Below are positions 46,702-57,000 of a stretch of 64,000 nt of DNA, piece by piece. The notes under the pieces are model-generated. The model was not told the origin of the DNA and did no database searches. It worked only from the letters and a program-made list of their open reading frames with translations. The translations under genes were made by a program, and so were the position numbers. The stretch's first letter is position 1, and the number at the start of each line of letters is the position of its first letter. Origin of the DNA: Carnegiea gigantea (Eukaryota > Streptophyta > Magnoliopsida > Caryophyllales > Cactaceae); contig JAKOGI010002174.1 of assembly GCA_029747015.1 (NCBI GenBank), positions 10,001 through 74,000 on the forward strand, in the 5' to 3' direction.

Positions 46702-48930
46702 TCACTCATCATCATCGAGAGCTTCATCTGCAGAGTTGCCACCTGATGGTTCTGAACCGGATGAGAAGCTAAGTGGTACAAATTGATCAATCTCATCTTC
46801 ATCGTCCTCTGGTCGAGGTTGATCTTGAGATCGGTTGTACCCCATTTGCCAATCCTTCAAGCATATTAGAACCTTAATCGTGCTTGGGGCTAGGGCCACT
46901 CGTTTATCATCAAGGATTCGTCTCCCAGCACTGAATGCTGACTCAATTGCTATAGTAGAAGGAGGACAAGCAAGAATATCTTTTGCAATTCTGTGTAAAA
47001 TTAGATATTTTTTCCTGTTTTCTTTCCACCACAATTATATATCAAAATATTCATTTGGTTGTGCATAACTAGAACAATGCAAACATTCATTTCACTCAGC
47101 ATACCTACCTTCTAGACCTGATGTGGTAGAAACCCCTGGTGCCCTCACAAGCGTATCGTATAAAAATTGACTCACAGGAACATAAAGCATCGGTTGTGTG
47201 GGGTTTGTGGGGTAGCTAGTTGGGCATCTTCCGAATATTTGTCATATAAAAATTGTAACAAGTTATTGTTATCATTCATAATTCTACCGACATCGTAAGA
47301 GACATCTAATTTTTGGTAATAATATTGTACATAGTTTGATACATGGGTCTTATATCTAGGATCAAGCATAGCAGAAATTAGAAACAGTTGGGGCATATCA
47401 AAAAAATACTTAAGCAATTTCTATTTCATGCTAAGAACACAATCAAGTAAAGGATGGGATGGTATATAAGATGACAGTTCAACAACAATCTCTATTATTT
47501 TAACAACAACATCATTTATAGTGGGTTGATACACATAAGAAAAATGTGTTGTGGTCTTGTCAAATATACCAAGAAGGCTGCAAAAGTCTTGTGCTATGTC
47601 CCATAGGTCTTGTGTCAGAATATCCTCACCCATAGCATTGTTGTACAAATCAGATATTATTTCTTTATATTTATGTGTGTCCCTCAATAACTTATATGTA
47701 GAGCTCCACCTAACAGGCATATCAAGGTTGAAAGGTTTATACAGGATAGATTTATTCCTACAAGCCTCTTTAAATGACCGTCTGTTCCGGTCGGCACTAT
47801 GAATCCACCTAATGGCCTTTCTAATAGGGTTAACTATGTAAGATAACATTTCAATACCATCCTAAACACACAAGTTGAGTACATGACATATACATCGAAC
47901 ATGGAAAAAATCTCTAACAAGAAAATCAAGACATCCGCTCTCAAACATGTAATCAATGCATTTAGTATTGCTAGAGGCATTGTCAACACCAAGAGAAAGT
48001 ACTTTGTTTTGAATACCAAAATTTATAAAAACAGTCATCAAAGCATTTTTTAGTAAATATCCATTTTTCATGCTTTCGATAACTTCAAAGCCAATAATTC
48101 TTTTTTGCATGTTCCATTTTTCATCTATCCAATGGCAAATTACACCAAGAAAACTTTCTTGGAATGGAGATCTCCACAAATCACACTTCACACTAACACG
48201 TCCTTTAAAAGCAGTCAAGTAATCCAATAATTCAGTGTAAGTATTAGTGAAGCAAGAATTAATCCTTTTCTTAAGCGCACTCGTGAGACCGAGCGATATG
48301 CTGGTTGTAGTGAACTATGCACAAAATGGTCAAATGCTTGACTTTCACCTATCACATAAGGTTTTTCGTCAAGGACAACATACCTACTAAATTCATCAAT
48401 CATTTTTCTCGGTTATAGAAGAACATACCTGCGCCGGGTTTTGCCCTTGGGAACCCAAAAATTTGTGCTTGATTAAGTGATATGCCATTGTCCTTTAAAA
48501 TGCCATGGGTCTCTAAGTGTCGTGCCATTGTTCCAGTTCACCATTCGGTGTGCATTTCATACTCCACCTTATAAACCCCGCAGATAGTTTTAAACTCGCC
48601 TGGAACATTTGGAACGGTAGCTTTTGTAAAGGAGTTCCACACCCAAGATGTTTGTTTTCGTTTTCCTTTATTACTACCGATCTCATCTCTATTTGGATGA
48701 AGAGGGGGTCTTGTAGGTTGGGGTCCAGTTGTATGGGCGATGGGTTACAAATTGGGTTGTTGCTGCTCAGCTTGATGCTCAGTATTCGGTTGGGTAGCAT
48801 CTCCATAAACTTCGGCATCATGTTGACTTTGAACCGATTCATAGCCTACTAATTGCTCAAAATGCCGTATCTCTTCATGTAATCTTAGTATATTCACATA
48901 TTTAGCCAAATCAGATAATTTTTTCAACAT
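46702..48930 (-). pseudogene. hAT transposase (BED to hATC), interrupted
   Basis: Reading down the minus strand: a start segment MLKKLSDLAKYVNILRL (48930), a decayed BED zinc finger (about 48590-48480, with MARHLETHGILKDNGISL after it), the RNase H-like core (FKGRVSVKCDLWRSPFQESF, SLGVDNASSNTKCIDYM, RDFFHVRCICHVLNL) and the linker (NIP/VRWSSTYKLLRDTHKYK). The dimerisation hATC region (LISAMLDPRYKTHV, then CPPSTIAIESAFSAGRRIL and KVLICLKDWQ) ends it, followed by an acidic tail. This matches plant Ac/Tam3-type (zinc-finger BED, RICESLEEPER-like) transposases. Frames change at least five times, so it is not functional. Confidence 0.87.
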
Positions 48931-49557
48931 CTACACAAATTACAAATGTATAAAATTATAATTAATATTGGAAATATCGAAATCTAAGAATCACAAATTA
49001 TATTTTTTTTCTTCAAAATATACAAACATATTTCTAAAAATCATAGTTATGAAACTTATGAAATACACAAAAATGAACATGAAACTTCTAAATGACATTA
49101 ATAGATACATGTAAAATTAAATACGAATTTTATGATTAAATTACATTTGTATTTTAGGATTAATACACATAAATAAATTGGCACTTATTAACTTGTTGTT
49201 TACATTTGTATTTTGTGATTAATACACATAAAATAAATTGGCACTTATCAACTTGTCATAATTATAACAAATTAACAAAATAAATAATACAAAAGAATGT
49301 ATTTAAAAAAATGCATGGACTTGTATATGAATGAATACCAAAATAAATAATTATACCATATTTGTAAACAATGACTAACCAAAATAAATTTAACTTCTAA
49401 ATTTGCACTCATCAACTTGTCATAATTAATTACAAATTAACAAAAACAATAATAGAAAAACATATTAAAAAGAAAGGCACTGACTAGTATATGAATTAAT
49501 AACAAAATAAATAATTATACCATACTTGTAAACAACAACCAACCAAAATACACTTAC

Positions 49558-49634
49558 CTTCTAAATTGATTTTGAGTTTTGGTGCCTATAACCATCTTCT
49601 CCTTTCCTTTTCTTGATCTTGATCTAGTTGCCAT
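49558..49634 (-). pseudogene. Putative first exon of the hAT transposase
   Basis: An ATG at 49634 opens MATRSRSRKGKEKMVIG, a basic, NLS-like segment, ending at AAG|GTAAGTG, a strong plant 5' splice site. The next block (48930) follows an AG acceptor, but joining the two directly gives a stop, so either the acceptor differs or the gene is mutated. Confidence 0.5.
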
Positions 49635-50505
49635 TTTTTTAAGTAGATATTATATTTTAATTTTATCCAACTGGTTTAGCACAAAATTAATACTAGAAGA
49701 AGAATTTAGACTTTCGATCCTAATATAATTAAAGAAAACTTCACAGAGTTAGAGATCTTGAAAGAGGTAGAAACAATAGTGAAACAGAGAGATATAGTAG
49801 GAGAAATTGAATTGTGAACTCTTTCACCGCTACAGTTCGAATTTATAACAAAATTAACCACCTTTTTTTTCCAAAAAATAGCAATAGAACTTTGTCTTCA
49901 TGCAATTATATTATCAAACTATTGCAACAATCACTGAAAAGCTTCTACAACAATCACATGCTATTTCCCTGGGCTTATGTTGTCAAAGTTGTCACTGAAA
50001 AGCTTTTGTAAAAAGTAGTGATGGAAAACAGAGAGAGATGCATGCTTCTGGCAGCACTTCGACTTTCGTTTGAACAAATTGAATGTTAACGGGTTCGTGG
50101 GTTCGCGAGCTAGGTACAGGTCTGTTCGTGGGTCGGGTTCACCACGGGCCTAAGCTAGTTCAAAAGCGGGCCGGGTGCAGGTGGGCCTAGGTTGAACCGG
50201 CCCACATCCCACCTCTATCATCAAGCACGCTTAACTGTGGAGTTCTTAAGAGTGGACTTTCCGAAAATAAAGGTGCACCTTTGGTGATATAAGTAGTCAG
50301 TTCAAATCCTTTTAAGCCACACTTGGGGTGTTACAATCAACCCCACTTGAAGCACACAACGTCCTCGTTATGCCTCACTAATTAATCGAATTACAAGTCC
50401 TCTTGACCGGCGATTGATCCTAGTATCTTGCCTCACTGGGTGACTGCCCAGGGCTCTTCTGTCCACTGACGCAACTCACTATCCCGGGTCGGCTCTGATA
50501 CTATC

Positions 50506-50786
50506 TGTAATGCCCCGACACCTCCCAGGTCATGGATAGTTACCATAAACGACTTAAGGATCGTCGACTAGCCCCACAAATCATTATAAGTCTTTCCGAC
50601 GTGCTTCGTTCTTACTCACATGCTACTTGAGAAACTTCTCAAGAGGTCACCCATCATAAAATTTCTCTATAACAAACACGCTTAACTGTGGAGTTCTTAT
50701 AAGTGGACTACCCGAAAAGAAAGGTGCAACTTTGGTAATATAAATAGTCACTTCAAATCCTTTTAAGCCACACTCGGGGTGTTACA
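50506..50786 (-). repeat. Cassandra LTR 3 (minus)
   Basis: It starts TGTAATGCCCCGACACC and ends GGGTGTTACA. The 5S-like block is at about 50628-50712, with ACACGCTTAACTGTGGAG. Confidence 0.88.
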
Positions 50787-50911
50787 TTGGTTATTGACTT
50801 TGTGATGTTTATAAGGGTGTGGAGACCTCTCCCCATTGACGCGTTTTAAAACCGTAAGGGTCTTGGTTCAAAACGGACAATATCAATGGTGGGTGAGCTT
50901 GGGCTGCTACA
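50787..50911 (+). repeat. 3' end of an unrelated LTR at the centre of the palindrome
   Basis: These 125 bases (GGGTGTGGAGACCTCTCCCC, CGTTTTAAAACCGTAAGGG, ending GGGCTGCTACA) do not resemble the Cassandra LTR but end exactly where a 5' LTR should, directly before the primer site of the plus-facing internal segment. They look like the terminal part of another plant LTR family. The internal segment 50912-51081 follows. Confidence 0.65.
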
Positions 50912-50913
50912 GA

Positions 50914-50925
50914 TGATATCAGAGT
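50914..50925 (+). other. Primer-binding site of a plus-facing Cassandra copy
   Basis: TGATATCAGAGT is a decayed form of TGGTATCAGAGC, complementary to initiator Met-tRNA. The next copy has TGGTATTAGAGC at about 51364-51375. Confidence 0.75.
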
Positions 50926-51081
50926 CGACTCGCGACCGTGAGCTGTGCTAGTGGATGGATGGCCCTAGGCAGTCACTTACCGGGCAAAGATATTGGGTGT
51001 AGACCATTGGTCAAGAAGATGCATAAGTCGGTCAATTAATGAGGCACAATGAGGACATTGCGTATTTCAAGTAGGGGTGAT

Positions 51082-51361
51082 TGTAACACCCTGAGTGTGG
51101 CTTAAAAGAATTTGAAGTGACTACCTATATCATCAAATGTGTATATTTCTTTTAGATGAGCCCACTCATAAGAACTCCACAGTTAAGCGTGCTATTGTGG
51201 AGAAATCTTATGATGGGTGGCCTCATGGGAAGTTTCTCAAGTAGCATGTGAGTGAGGATGAATCATGTCGGAAAGATTTGTGGTGATTTATGGGGCCAGT
51301 CGACGATCCTTAAGTCATTTATGGTAACTGTCCATGACCCATGAGGGGTCAGGGCGTTACA
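51082..51361 (+). repeat. Cassandra LTR 4 (plus)
   Basis: It starts TGTAACACCCTGAG and ends GGGCGTTACA. It has the clearest 5S-rRNA likeness: AGTTAAGCGTGCT at 51181-51193 equals the 5S A box, and GATGGGTGGCCTCATGGGA at about 51212-51230 resembles the C box. The internal segment 51362-51532 follows. Confidence 0.9.
51157..51250 (+). promoter_or_regulatory. 5S-rRNA-like block (putative internal Pol III promoter)
   Basis: The 5S-like region of LTR 4 has the A-box and C-box regions in the order and spacing of plant 5S genes, preceded by AAGAACTCCAC. It is not a real 5S gene: the 5' third of 5S is not recognisable and there are several differences. Equivalent blocks occur in the other four LTRs (for example about 51611-51706 in LTR 5). 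Confidence 0.8.
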
Positions 51362-51532
51362 GATGGTATTAGAGCCGACCTACGACAATGAGCTGTGCCA
51401 GTGGACAAGAGAGCCCTGGACAGTCACCTAGTGGGGCAAAGATATTGGGATCGACCACTAGTCAAGAGGACTTGTAAGTCGGTCAGTTAGTGAGCCACAA
51501 TCAGGACATTGTGCGCTTCAATTGGGGATGAT

Positions 51533-51812
51533 TGTAACACTTCGAGTGTGACTTAAAAGGATTTGAAGTGACTGCTTATATCACCAGAGGTGCACCTTTC
51601 TTTCTGGAGAGCGCACTCATAAGAACTCCACGGTTAATCGTGCTTGCTGTGTGGAAATCTTATGATGGTAACCTCCTGAGAAGTTTCTCAAGTAGCGTGT
51701 GAGCGAGGACGAAGCGCGTCGGAAATGACTGTGGTGATTTGTGGGGCCAGTCGATAATCCTTAAGTCGTTCACGGTAACTGTCTAGGACCCGGGAGGGGT
51801 CGGGGCATTACA
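51533..51812 (+). repeat. Cassandra LTR 5 (plus)
   Basis: The rightmost LTR starts TGTAACACTTCGAG and ends GGGGCATTACA. Its 5S-like block has GGTTAATCGTGCT (one change in the A box). Confidence 0.88.
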
Positions 51813-52453
51813 GTTTGTGTCAATACCAAGCCTTCTTTTGTTAACAAAATTTCCATTCCAAGAAAGTAATGTGCCTTTACTAGGTCTTTGATCTTGAAAG
51901 TTTCATGAAGATAAGATTAAGAGCCAAAATCTTAGCTTCATCATCTCTCATCAACAATATGTCATCCACATAAACACCTAAAAAATATTGTGGAGGTATC
52001 TGTTTTCTTGTAAAATAAAGAGTAATCATTGGTGGAGTCTCTATAGCCTCTTCTGTGTAGGACTTCTGTCATCTTTGCATACAATTATCCAGAGGCTTGT
52101 TTCACGCCATAGAGAGATTTCCTTAATTTGCATACTGCATTGGGTACACTGCTGTGGAAGCCTTATGATAAATTCATGTAAATCTCCTTATGTAGATCAC
52201 CATGGAGGAAAGCATTGTTGACATCAAGTTGGTGGAACCTCCATCCTCTCTTCACAGCTACTAATATTAAAACTCGTATTGTTGTCATCTTAATAACAGG
52301 TGAAAAGGTTTCCACATAATCTATCCCTGCTTTTGGTGTACAACCTCTTACTACCAATCTGGCCTTGAGCCTCTCCAAACTCCCATTGTCTCCTTGCTTG
52401 GCTTTATAAACCCACTTACAATTAATTAGCTTCTTTCTTGTAGGTGATGACAC
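51813..52453 (-). pseudogene. Copia-2 reverse transcriptase
   Basis: The frame from 52453 has [55 protein letters not shown] and the catalytic-region [20 protein letters not shown]. The YVDD box is intact at about 51983-51960 (VYVDDILL) in a different frame. The block ends at the Cassandra insertion boundary. Confidence 0.87.
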
Positions 52454-52655
52454 AATATCTCAAGTTTCATTTTCAACGAAGGCTTGGATTTTATTTTTCA
52501 TAGCTTTTTTCTAGTCTGGATGGCTAGCTGCTTCTAAGTAGCTCTTTGGCTCAGCTATTGTGTGCTTTGCCTGAAGAGCTAACACATTTTGAGTTTGTTT
52601 TGTCTAAATACAAAAGTTTGTGATGGTGGAAAACAAAAAGCTTCTTTCATGTTCC

Positions 52656-53801
52656 TCACACTGCAGTATATATAATCATGCAGATAATTAGGAACCTTGT
52701 GTGACCTGCTTGATCTTCTTGGCTGCAAAGGAGAGCCAATGTCTGTTGCTCTCTCAGTTTGATATAAATAAGCTGAGGTTTCCTCATGCCTCCTGCATCA
52801 TTCTCTTCCTCAGGATAGAAGGAAGGGATTGATTGAAACATAGGCTTGTCTTGATGAGGTGTGGCAAAAGGAAATACTTCCTCATGAAAAACTACATGTT
52901 TTGAGACATAAAACTTGTTATTTTCCAAATACATTACCTTATAACCCTTCTGTCTAAAAGGATATCCCATGAAATTACATGTTCTTGCTCGAGGCTGAAA
53001 TTTATCTCTACCGTGTTTGGTTGTGGACATGAAACAAGGACATCCAAAGACTCTTAAGTGTTTATACACTGGTATAGAACCATAAAGTAGCTCATAAGGT
53101 GTCTTTCCTATCAACAACTTGGTTGACATTCTATTGATCAAATATGTTGCTATCAACATGCACTCTCCTCTATACTTCATTGGTAAAGAAGACTAAAACA
53201 TTAGAGCCCTAGAAACTTCTAACAAATGCTTGTATTTCCTTTCTACAACACCACTTTGCTGTGGTGTCTGAACACAACTCGTTTGATGTGTAATCCCAAA
53301 GCTAGCAAAGAACTCTAAGATCTCATAGCTTTTGCTTAGCTCTAATGCATTATCTGACCTAATGGTCTTGATTGCTGCCCCAAACTGCGTTCTGGTCATA
53401 AAAGACTTAAGTAATGAAATTGCCTCATCTTTAGTGACCATGAGATGAGTCCAAGTAGCTCTTGTGTGATCATCTACAATGGTCAGAAAATTCCTATGCC
53501 TTGTGTGTGTTTTTGTGTGATAAGGCCCCGAAGTATCTACATGAATCAATTCGAAAGCACAAAGAGAGACAGACTTGCTTGTGGGAAAGAGCAACCTATC
53601 TTGTTTTTCCTCAAGGTAAACTTCATAAATAAAATGATTTATATCATGCTGCAACATATCAAGATCAGAAACAATTTCCATCTTATTGCAGGACATATGT
53701 CCACGTCTATGGTGTTGAATATCAAAGCTAATAGAACTAGCAGCACTATTACAAACACTATCATGCTTGTTACAAGTGCTTTCACATTAATTGTGGACTA
53801 A
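52656..53801 (-). pseudogene. Copia-2 integrase
   Basis: The frame 53696-53193 has the GAG-pre-integrase end and the core with LIHVDTSGPYHTKT, TIRSDNALEL and SGVVERKYKHLLEVSR, so all three acidic catalytic residues are present; one of the zinc-binding Cys appears as Tyr. The frame 53180-52656 has NRMSTKLLIGKTPYELLYG and VFGCPCFMSTTKHGRDKF, the copia integrase C-terminal region. A stop separates the two. Confidence 0.87.
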
Positions 53802-54040
53802 TGCATTTCTCCCTTCATACAGAAGCTCTACATTTTGAATCATGTCTTTGTCCAAAACATATAGCCTTATGTAATCTTTACCAATTGTTAGTGGCTTCCT
53901 CAAAAAAGCGGCTTGTAACATGCATAAAATTTCTGTGAACTCCACTATGCATTTAAGTTGCTCATACAATTTCTTAATGGAAAGCGTATTAAACTTGAAG
54001 TTAGGCACCGATAAGACGTCCTATAATATTAGGCCTTTGG

Positions 54041-54280
54041 CTATTTGCAGTTTTCCTTTATAAGTAACCTTAACTTGTGTCCCATTAGGTAATGGTTCAC
54101 TAGTATAGGACAATTGAGTAAGGCCAAGTCATGTGATGCTCTTTGATCTGAGCTCATATGCTCACTTGCCCCACTATCCAAAATCCACGCTCCTTGATGC
54201 ATGGCATAGAAAGAATGAACTACATTTAGAACGTGTATAATACCTACCATATGAACTGCTGACATTGTGGCTTTTGACAC
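54041..54280 (-). pseudogene. Copia-2 aspartic protease
   Basis: The frame includes AWILDSGASEHMSS, the retroviral-type D-S-G-A active site, with the family Trp-Ile before it. The following LLNCPILV and LMGHKLR are shorter than normal, and the frame breaks at 54041. The 53802-54040 stretch holds broken GAG-pre-integrase sequence. Confidence 0.82.
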
Positions 54281-54283
54281 ACT

Positions 54284-55341
54284 CTACTTCTGCTCATTTC
54301 CTGCTATTAAGTTTACAAGGAACTGCAATAGTTGCTTGGATTGCTCTAAATTGAATCTTGGTAAAACTGGAGAGGATGGTGGTGCATGGTCTTGACTCTC
54401 TTGTTCTCCCCCAGCATTGTTTGCTACTTTAAAGTTCCTAGCCCTGCCTCCTTGCCTGCTTAGATACCTATGTATCTTGTGACACTTCTCCATTGTGTGT
54501 CCTACTCTCTTGCAATGATCACATAATGGTCTGGATCTATTTGCATCTCACTTCTTGGCTGGAAAGTATCTTACTGCACTTGGAATGTTGTTCTGGTTGA
54601 AATTTGTTCCAGCAAAAAAGGATGCACTCTAAGTTTGGAAATGTCCACCTGATCATACTTGTCTTTGCTTCTCTTCTTACACCAATAATGAGTATAATTG
54701 GTCAAGGTAGGTAGTGGTTTCATCATGAGTATGTCACCTCTAACAGGTGTATAGTTTTCATTCAATCCCATGAGAAACTGTATCAACCTGTGTTCCTAGT
54801 CATGACTTTGTAGCCTAGAGTTTACATCACACTCACATTTGCCACAAGTGCATCTTGGTGTGCTACCGATTACAGCAAATTCATCCCATGCTTTCTTTGC
54901 TTTATTGAAGTATCCTGCTATGTCAAGATCGCCCTGTGAGATGCATGAGACCTCCTTCTGACCTTGAAATAATTTGGCCTTGTTTGATTGTCTATACCTT
55001 TCACTTAATTCTTCCACATATCACTGGCTTTTTCACAAGACAACACACTATCTCTGATGTTTTTATGCAAAGAATTCAGAAGCCATGAGAGAACCATATC
55101 ATTACACTGTTGACAATATAGAAGTAAAGGTGAGGTTGCACCTGTTTTTTCATACAAGTCATCAATGAAAGGCAATTTCTGCTTTATGCTGAGAGTGCAA
55201 TAGCTACATAGTGCCTCGAATTCTCAAATTCATCACCATGAAACACATTAGTACCAAACTTTGGCCTAGATTATCTGAAAGATGCAAAAACAATGAATCT
55301 GTAGCTTCAATCTGAACTATGTTACCTCCAACCACTGCCAT
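54284..55341 (-). pseudogene. Copia-2 gag
   Basis: The first Met is at 55341 (MAVVGGNIVQIEATDSLF). After several stops, 55017-54796 has ELSERYRQSNKAKLFQ and a Cys-rich CTCGKCECD, a common plant UBN2/copia gag motif. The 54786-54571 frame reads FLMGLNENYTPVRGDILMM. A complete zinc knuckle CDHCKRVGHTMEKC lies at about 54525-54484. Confidence 0.83.
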
Positions 55342-55567
55342 TGAATATGATCTCATGTAAAGAATCAAACAAATGAATTCAAACTTCTTGAATCACAAAA
55401 AGAATGCAAGGCTAGATTGATTGATGGTAGGAATCACTCAATCGAGTTTGAATGAAAGTATACCATCAATTTATGCAAAAAAAAGGTGGATTAACCGGTG
55501 AAACAAAGCCAATTGATCAAATATGAAAGAAAAATTAGGGTTCATAATTTAGGATCTTGAAAGATTG

Positions 55568-55579
55568 CTCTGATGCCAT
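55568..55579 (-). other. Copia-2 primer-binding site (Met-tRNA)
   Basis: The minus strand reads TGGCATCAGAGC directly after the 5' LTR, one change from the usual TGGTATCAGAGC. Confidence 0.88.
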
Positions 55580-55860
55580 GTTGTAATTTGGTGAATAAGA
55601 AAACTTGTTGTACTTGAGCTTGGAGAGAAAATGGATGATCAAGCTCAGGAGAGAGAAAATTGCTTTTCTTTCATTATATTGTAATAAGTGAGTATAGCTC
55701 AAGGAGGGAGCCATTGTTTATACAAAGCATTGTCCAATATTTCCCTCTAGATGTTTGTTAAGAGTTTTTTATAACAAACTCACAATTCAGTTGTGTTAAC
55801 AGCTTTAGGAAAATGAAAGAAAGGGAGAGGAAAATAGAGAGAAAATATTAAGTTCTGACA
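55580..55860 (-). repeat. Copia-2 5' LTR
   Basis: It runs TGTTGTAATT...TTCTGACA on the plus strand and pairs with 34270-34552. Confidence 0.9.
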
Positions 55861-56786
55861 AGTTTCAATTCAATAACCGAATCATATACTCATGAATGAA
55901 TCAGAAATTCTTTGCAAATTCAACTATTAAATTTGAAAATCAAGAATCACCCACCTTGTTCCAAGTTAAAGGACCCGATTAATGGGTGAAATGAGCGATT
56001 TTTAGGCTGGTTCGAATCCCACCTACCCCTTGGTTTGGTCGCGAATCCTCTTCTCCCAGTTTGCTTCTACTCGAGTTTCTCCCTCTTATGTGCATGATGT
56101 TGCTGCTATTCGAGTGCTCCTTCTCTCGCTCTCACTTTCACTTATTGCCAGCCCCCTTCTCTGGTTCAAAATCGATGGTTGAAGAATTACGGAGACAGGC
56201 ATGAGGGTAAGCTAGTAGAAGAGGTTTCAGTTCTATGTTTTTTTTTTTTTTTTTTGGGCAGAGAAGACGTTTGCTGTCATGGTATAGGGGCCGGGTAATG
56301 ACGCCTGACAATTCAATTTAATAAGCCATTTTCCTTTGTTTTATCTACTAACCCAAGTCATGAAATGCTTAGGCCTAAAAGACAAGCCCACAAATTCTAG
56401 TATCTAGCAGTCCGCTCGATTCCACTAATTCCGCTGGGTTTCACTCTGGACTAGTTTTTAATTTTACATGTCCACATAATAACTCACGAGATTTCGAAGC
56501 CAATTTTTAATAAAACTATTCACTTTAATAAACACATAATTCACTTTAACAAACACACAAATATTACCTTATTTAACTAATAGTTAATAAAATCATTGGT
56601 CGAATTATTAGCGTCAATGGAAAAATCACGGTTGTTACAATCATTAATTTGAGAGATTAGATATCTTTTTCAGGAAAGAAAATCTTCAATACGTGTTTGA
56701 CTAAATTGTAATTTAAAAAAAACTATAAATTATCTTAGATAGTTTGTGAGAATGACATGTGTCAAAATTATAGGAAAATTATTTTG

Positions 56787-56791
<5 letters not shown>

Positions 56792-56825
<34 letters not shown>
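56792..56825. repeat. (AT)n microsatellite
   Basis: About 17 AT units lie immediately before the probable LINE tail that follows. Confidence 0.95.
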
Positions 56826-56827
<2 letters not shown>

Positions 56828-56828
<1 letters not shown>

Positions 56829-57000
56829 AACCAAAGAAGAGCTTGGACGAGGTGATTAGAGGACTTGAAAGTTGTTGGGTTGACTGAGGACTTGACTTAG
56901 GATAGGAGACTATGGTGGGATAGGATTAAGGTCTTAGATCACAGAAAGATGGTCTCATAATTTCCATTCAGTTGCAGTAGAGTAGGTTTGGTTGTAGTTT
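56828..57000 (+). pseudogene. Probable C-terminal end of an RTE-type LINE
   Basis: With one frameshift the plus strand reads SLDEVIRGLESC, then LTEDLT, stop, DRRLWWDRIKVLDHRK, which resembles the end of plant RTE-type LINE ORFs (S/T-x-x-E-V-x-x-x-D-L... L-T-x-x-x-x-x-D-R-x-x-W-x-x-R-I). Short and degraded; inference only. The 57001-57637 stretch contains no other gene and should hold the PGPP1 promoter and leader. Confidence 0.4.

Larger units (their letters stand above)
45729..50217 (-). mobile_element. hAT DNA transposon with degraded transposase
   Basis: The ends TAGAGGTGGGA and TCCCACCTCTA are perfect 11 bp inverted repeats. The 8 bp flanks CCATCAAG (45721-45728) and TCATCAAG (50218-50225) differ at one base; 8 bp is the hAT rule. 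Sub-terminal GC-rich repeats of GGGGC/CGGGC type mark both ends. A minus-strand transposase gene with stops occupies 46702-49634. Stretches 45910-46700 and 48931-49557 are AT-rich non-coding (3' region and probable intron). Confidence 0.92.
45558..50335 (-). repeat. Cassandra LTR 2 (minus), split by a hAT transposon
   Basis: The LTR starts TGTAACGCCCTGACC at 45558 and ends GGGGTGTTACA at 50335. The hAT element at 45729-50217 interrupts it within the 5S-like block, between the C-box-like and A-box-like parts. The internal segment 50336-50505 follows. Confidence 0.85.
45110..51812. mobile_element. Inverted cluster of Cassandra-type TRIM elements with 5S-like LTRs
   Basis: Five LTR copies of about 280 bp and four internal segments of about 170 bp are arranged as a large inverted repeat. 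Three LTRs face minus (45110-45388; 45558-50335, split by a hAT element; 50506-50786) and two face plus (51082-51361; 51533-51812). Each LTR runs TGTAACAC...ATTACA in its own sense and contains a 5S-rRNA-like block. The internal segments have a Met-tRNA primer site after one LTR and a purine tract (AGTAGGGGTGA) before the next. No protein is encoded. Outer flanks CTTTG (45105-45109) and GTTTG (51813-51817) suggest one insertion into Copia-2. The LTR with 5S-like domain and absence of coding match the Cassandra family. Confidence 0.85.
34270..55860 (-). mobile_element. Copia-2: Ty1-copia retrotransposon split by two large insertions
   Basis: LTRs of 283 bp (34270-34552) and 281 bp (55580-55860) face the same way, with flanks AGTTC and AGTTT (4 of 5). 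On the minus strand the parts read gag (55341-54284), protease, integrase, RT (to 51813), then after an insertion RT/RNase H (45109-44880), then after a second insertion RNase H (34971-34560). The order is copia. Without the insertions it would be about 5 kb. All coding blocks are interrupted. Confidence 0.9.
32206..56639 (-). mobile_element. Solo LTR of a gypsy element, split by Copia-2
   Basis: The left part (32206-34269) starts TGTAACACCCC and the right part (55866-56639) ends GGTTGTTACA, the pattern of a chromovirus LTR lying in reverse. Without the Copia-2 insertion they join to about 2.84 kb, similar to the 2.5 kb LTR of the gypsy element at 34972. The outer flanks GTCAT (32201-32205) and ATCAT (56640-56644) match at four of five bases. 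No primer site, gag or pol belongs to it, hence solo LTR. Inferred from ends and size. Confidence 0.6.

Noticed and set aside
51157..51250. Functional 5S rRNA gene
   Set aside because: Only the A-box to C-box part is recognisable, the 5' part is missing, and the block lies inside an LTR with TG...CA ends.
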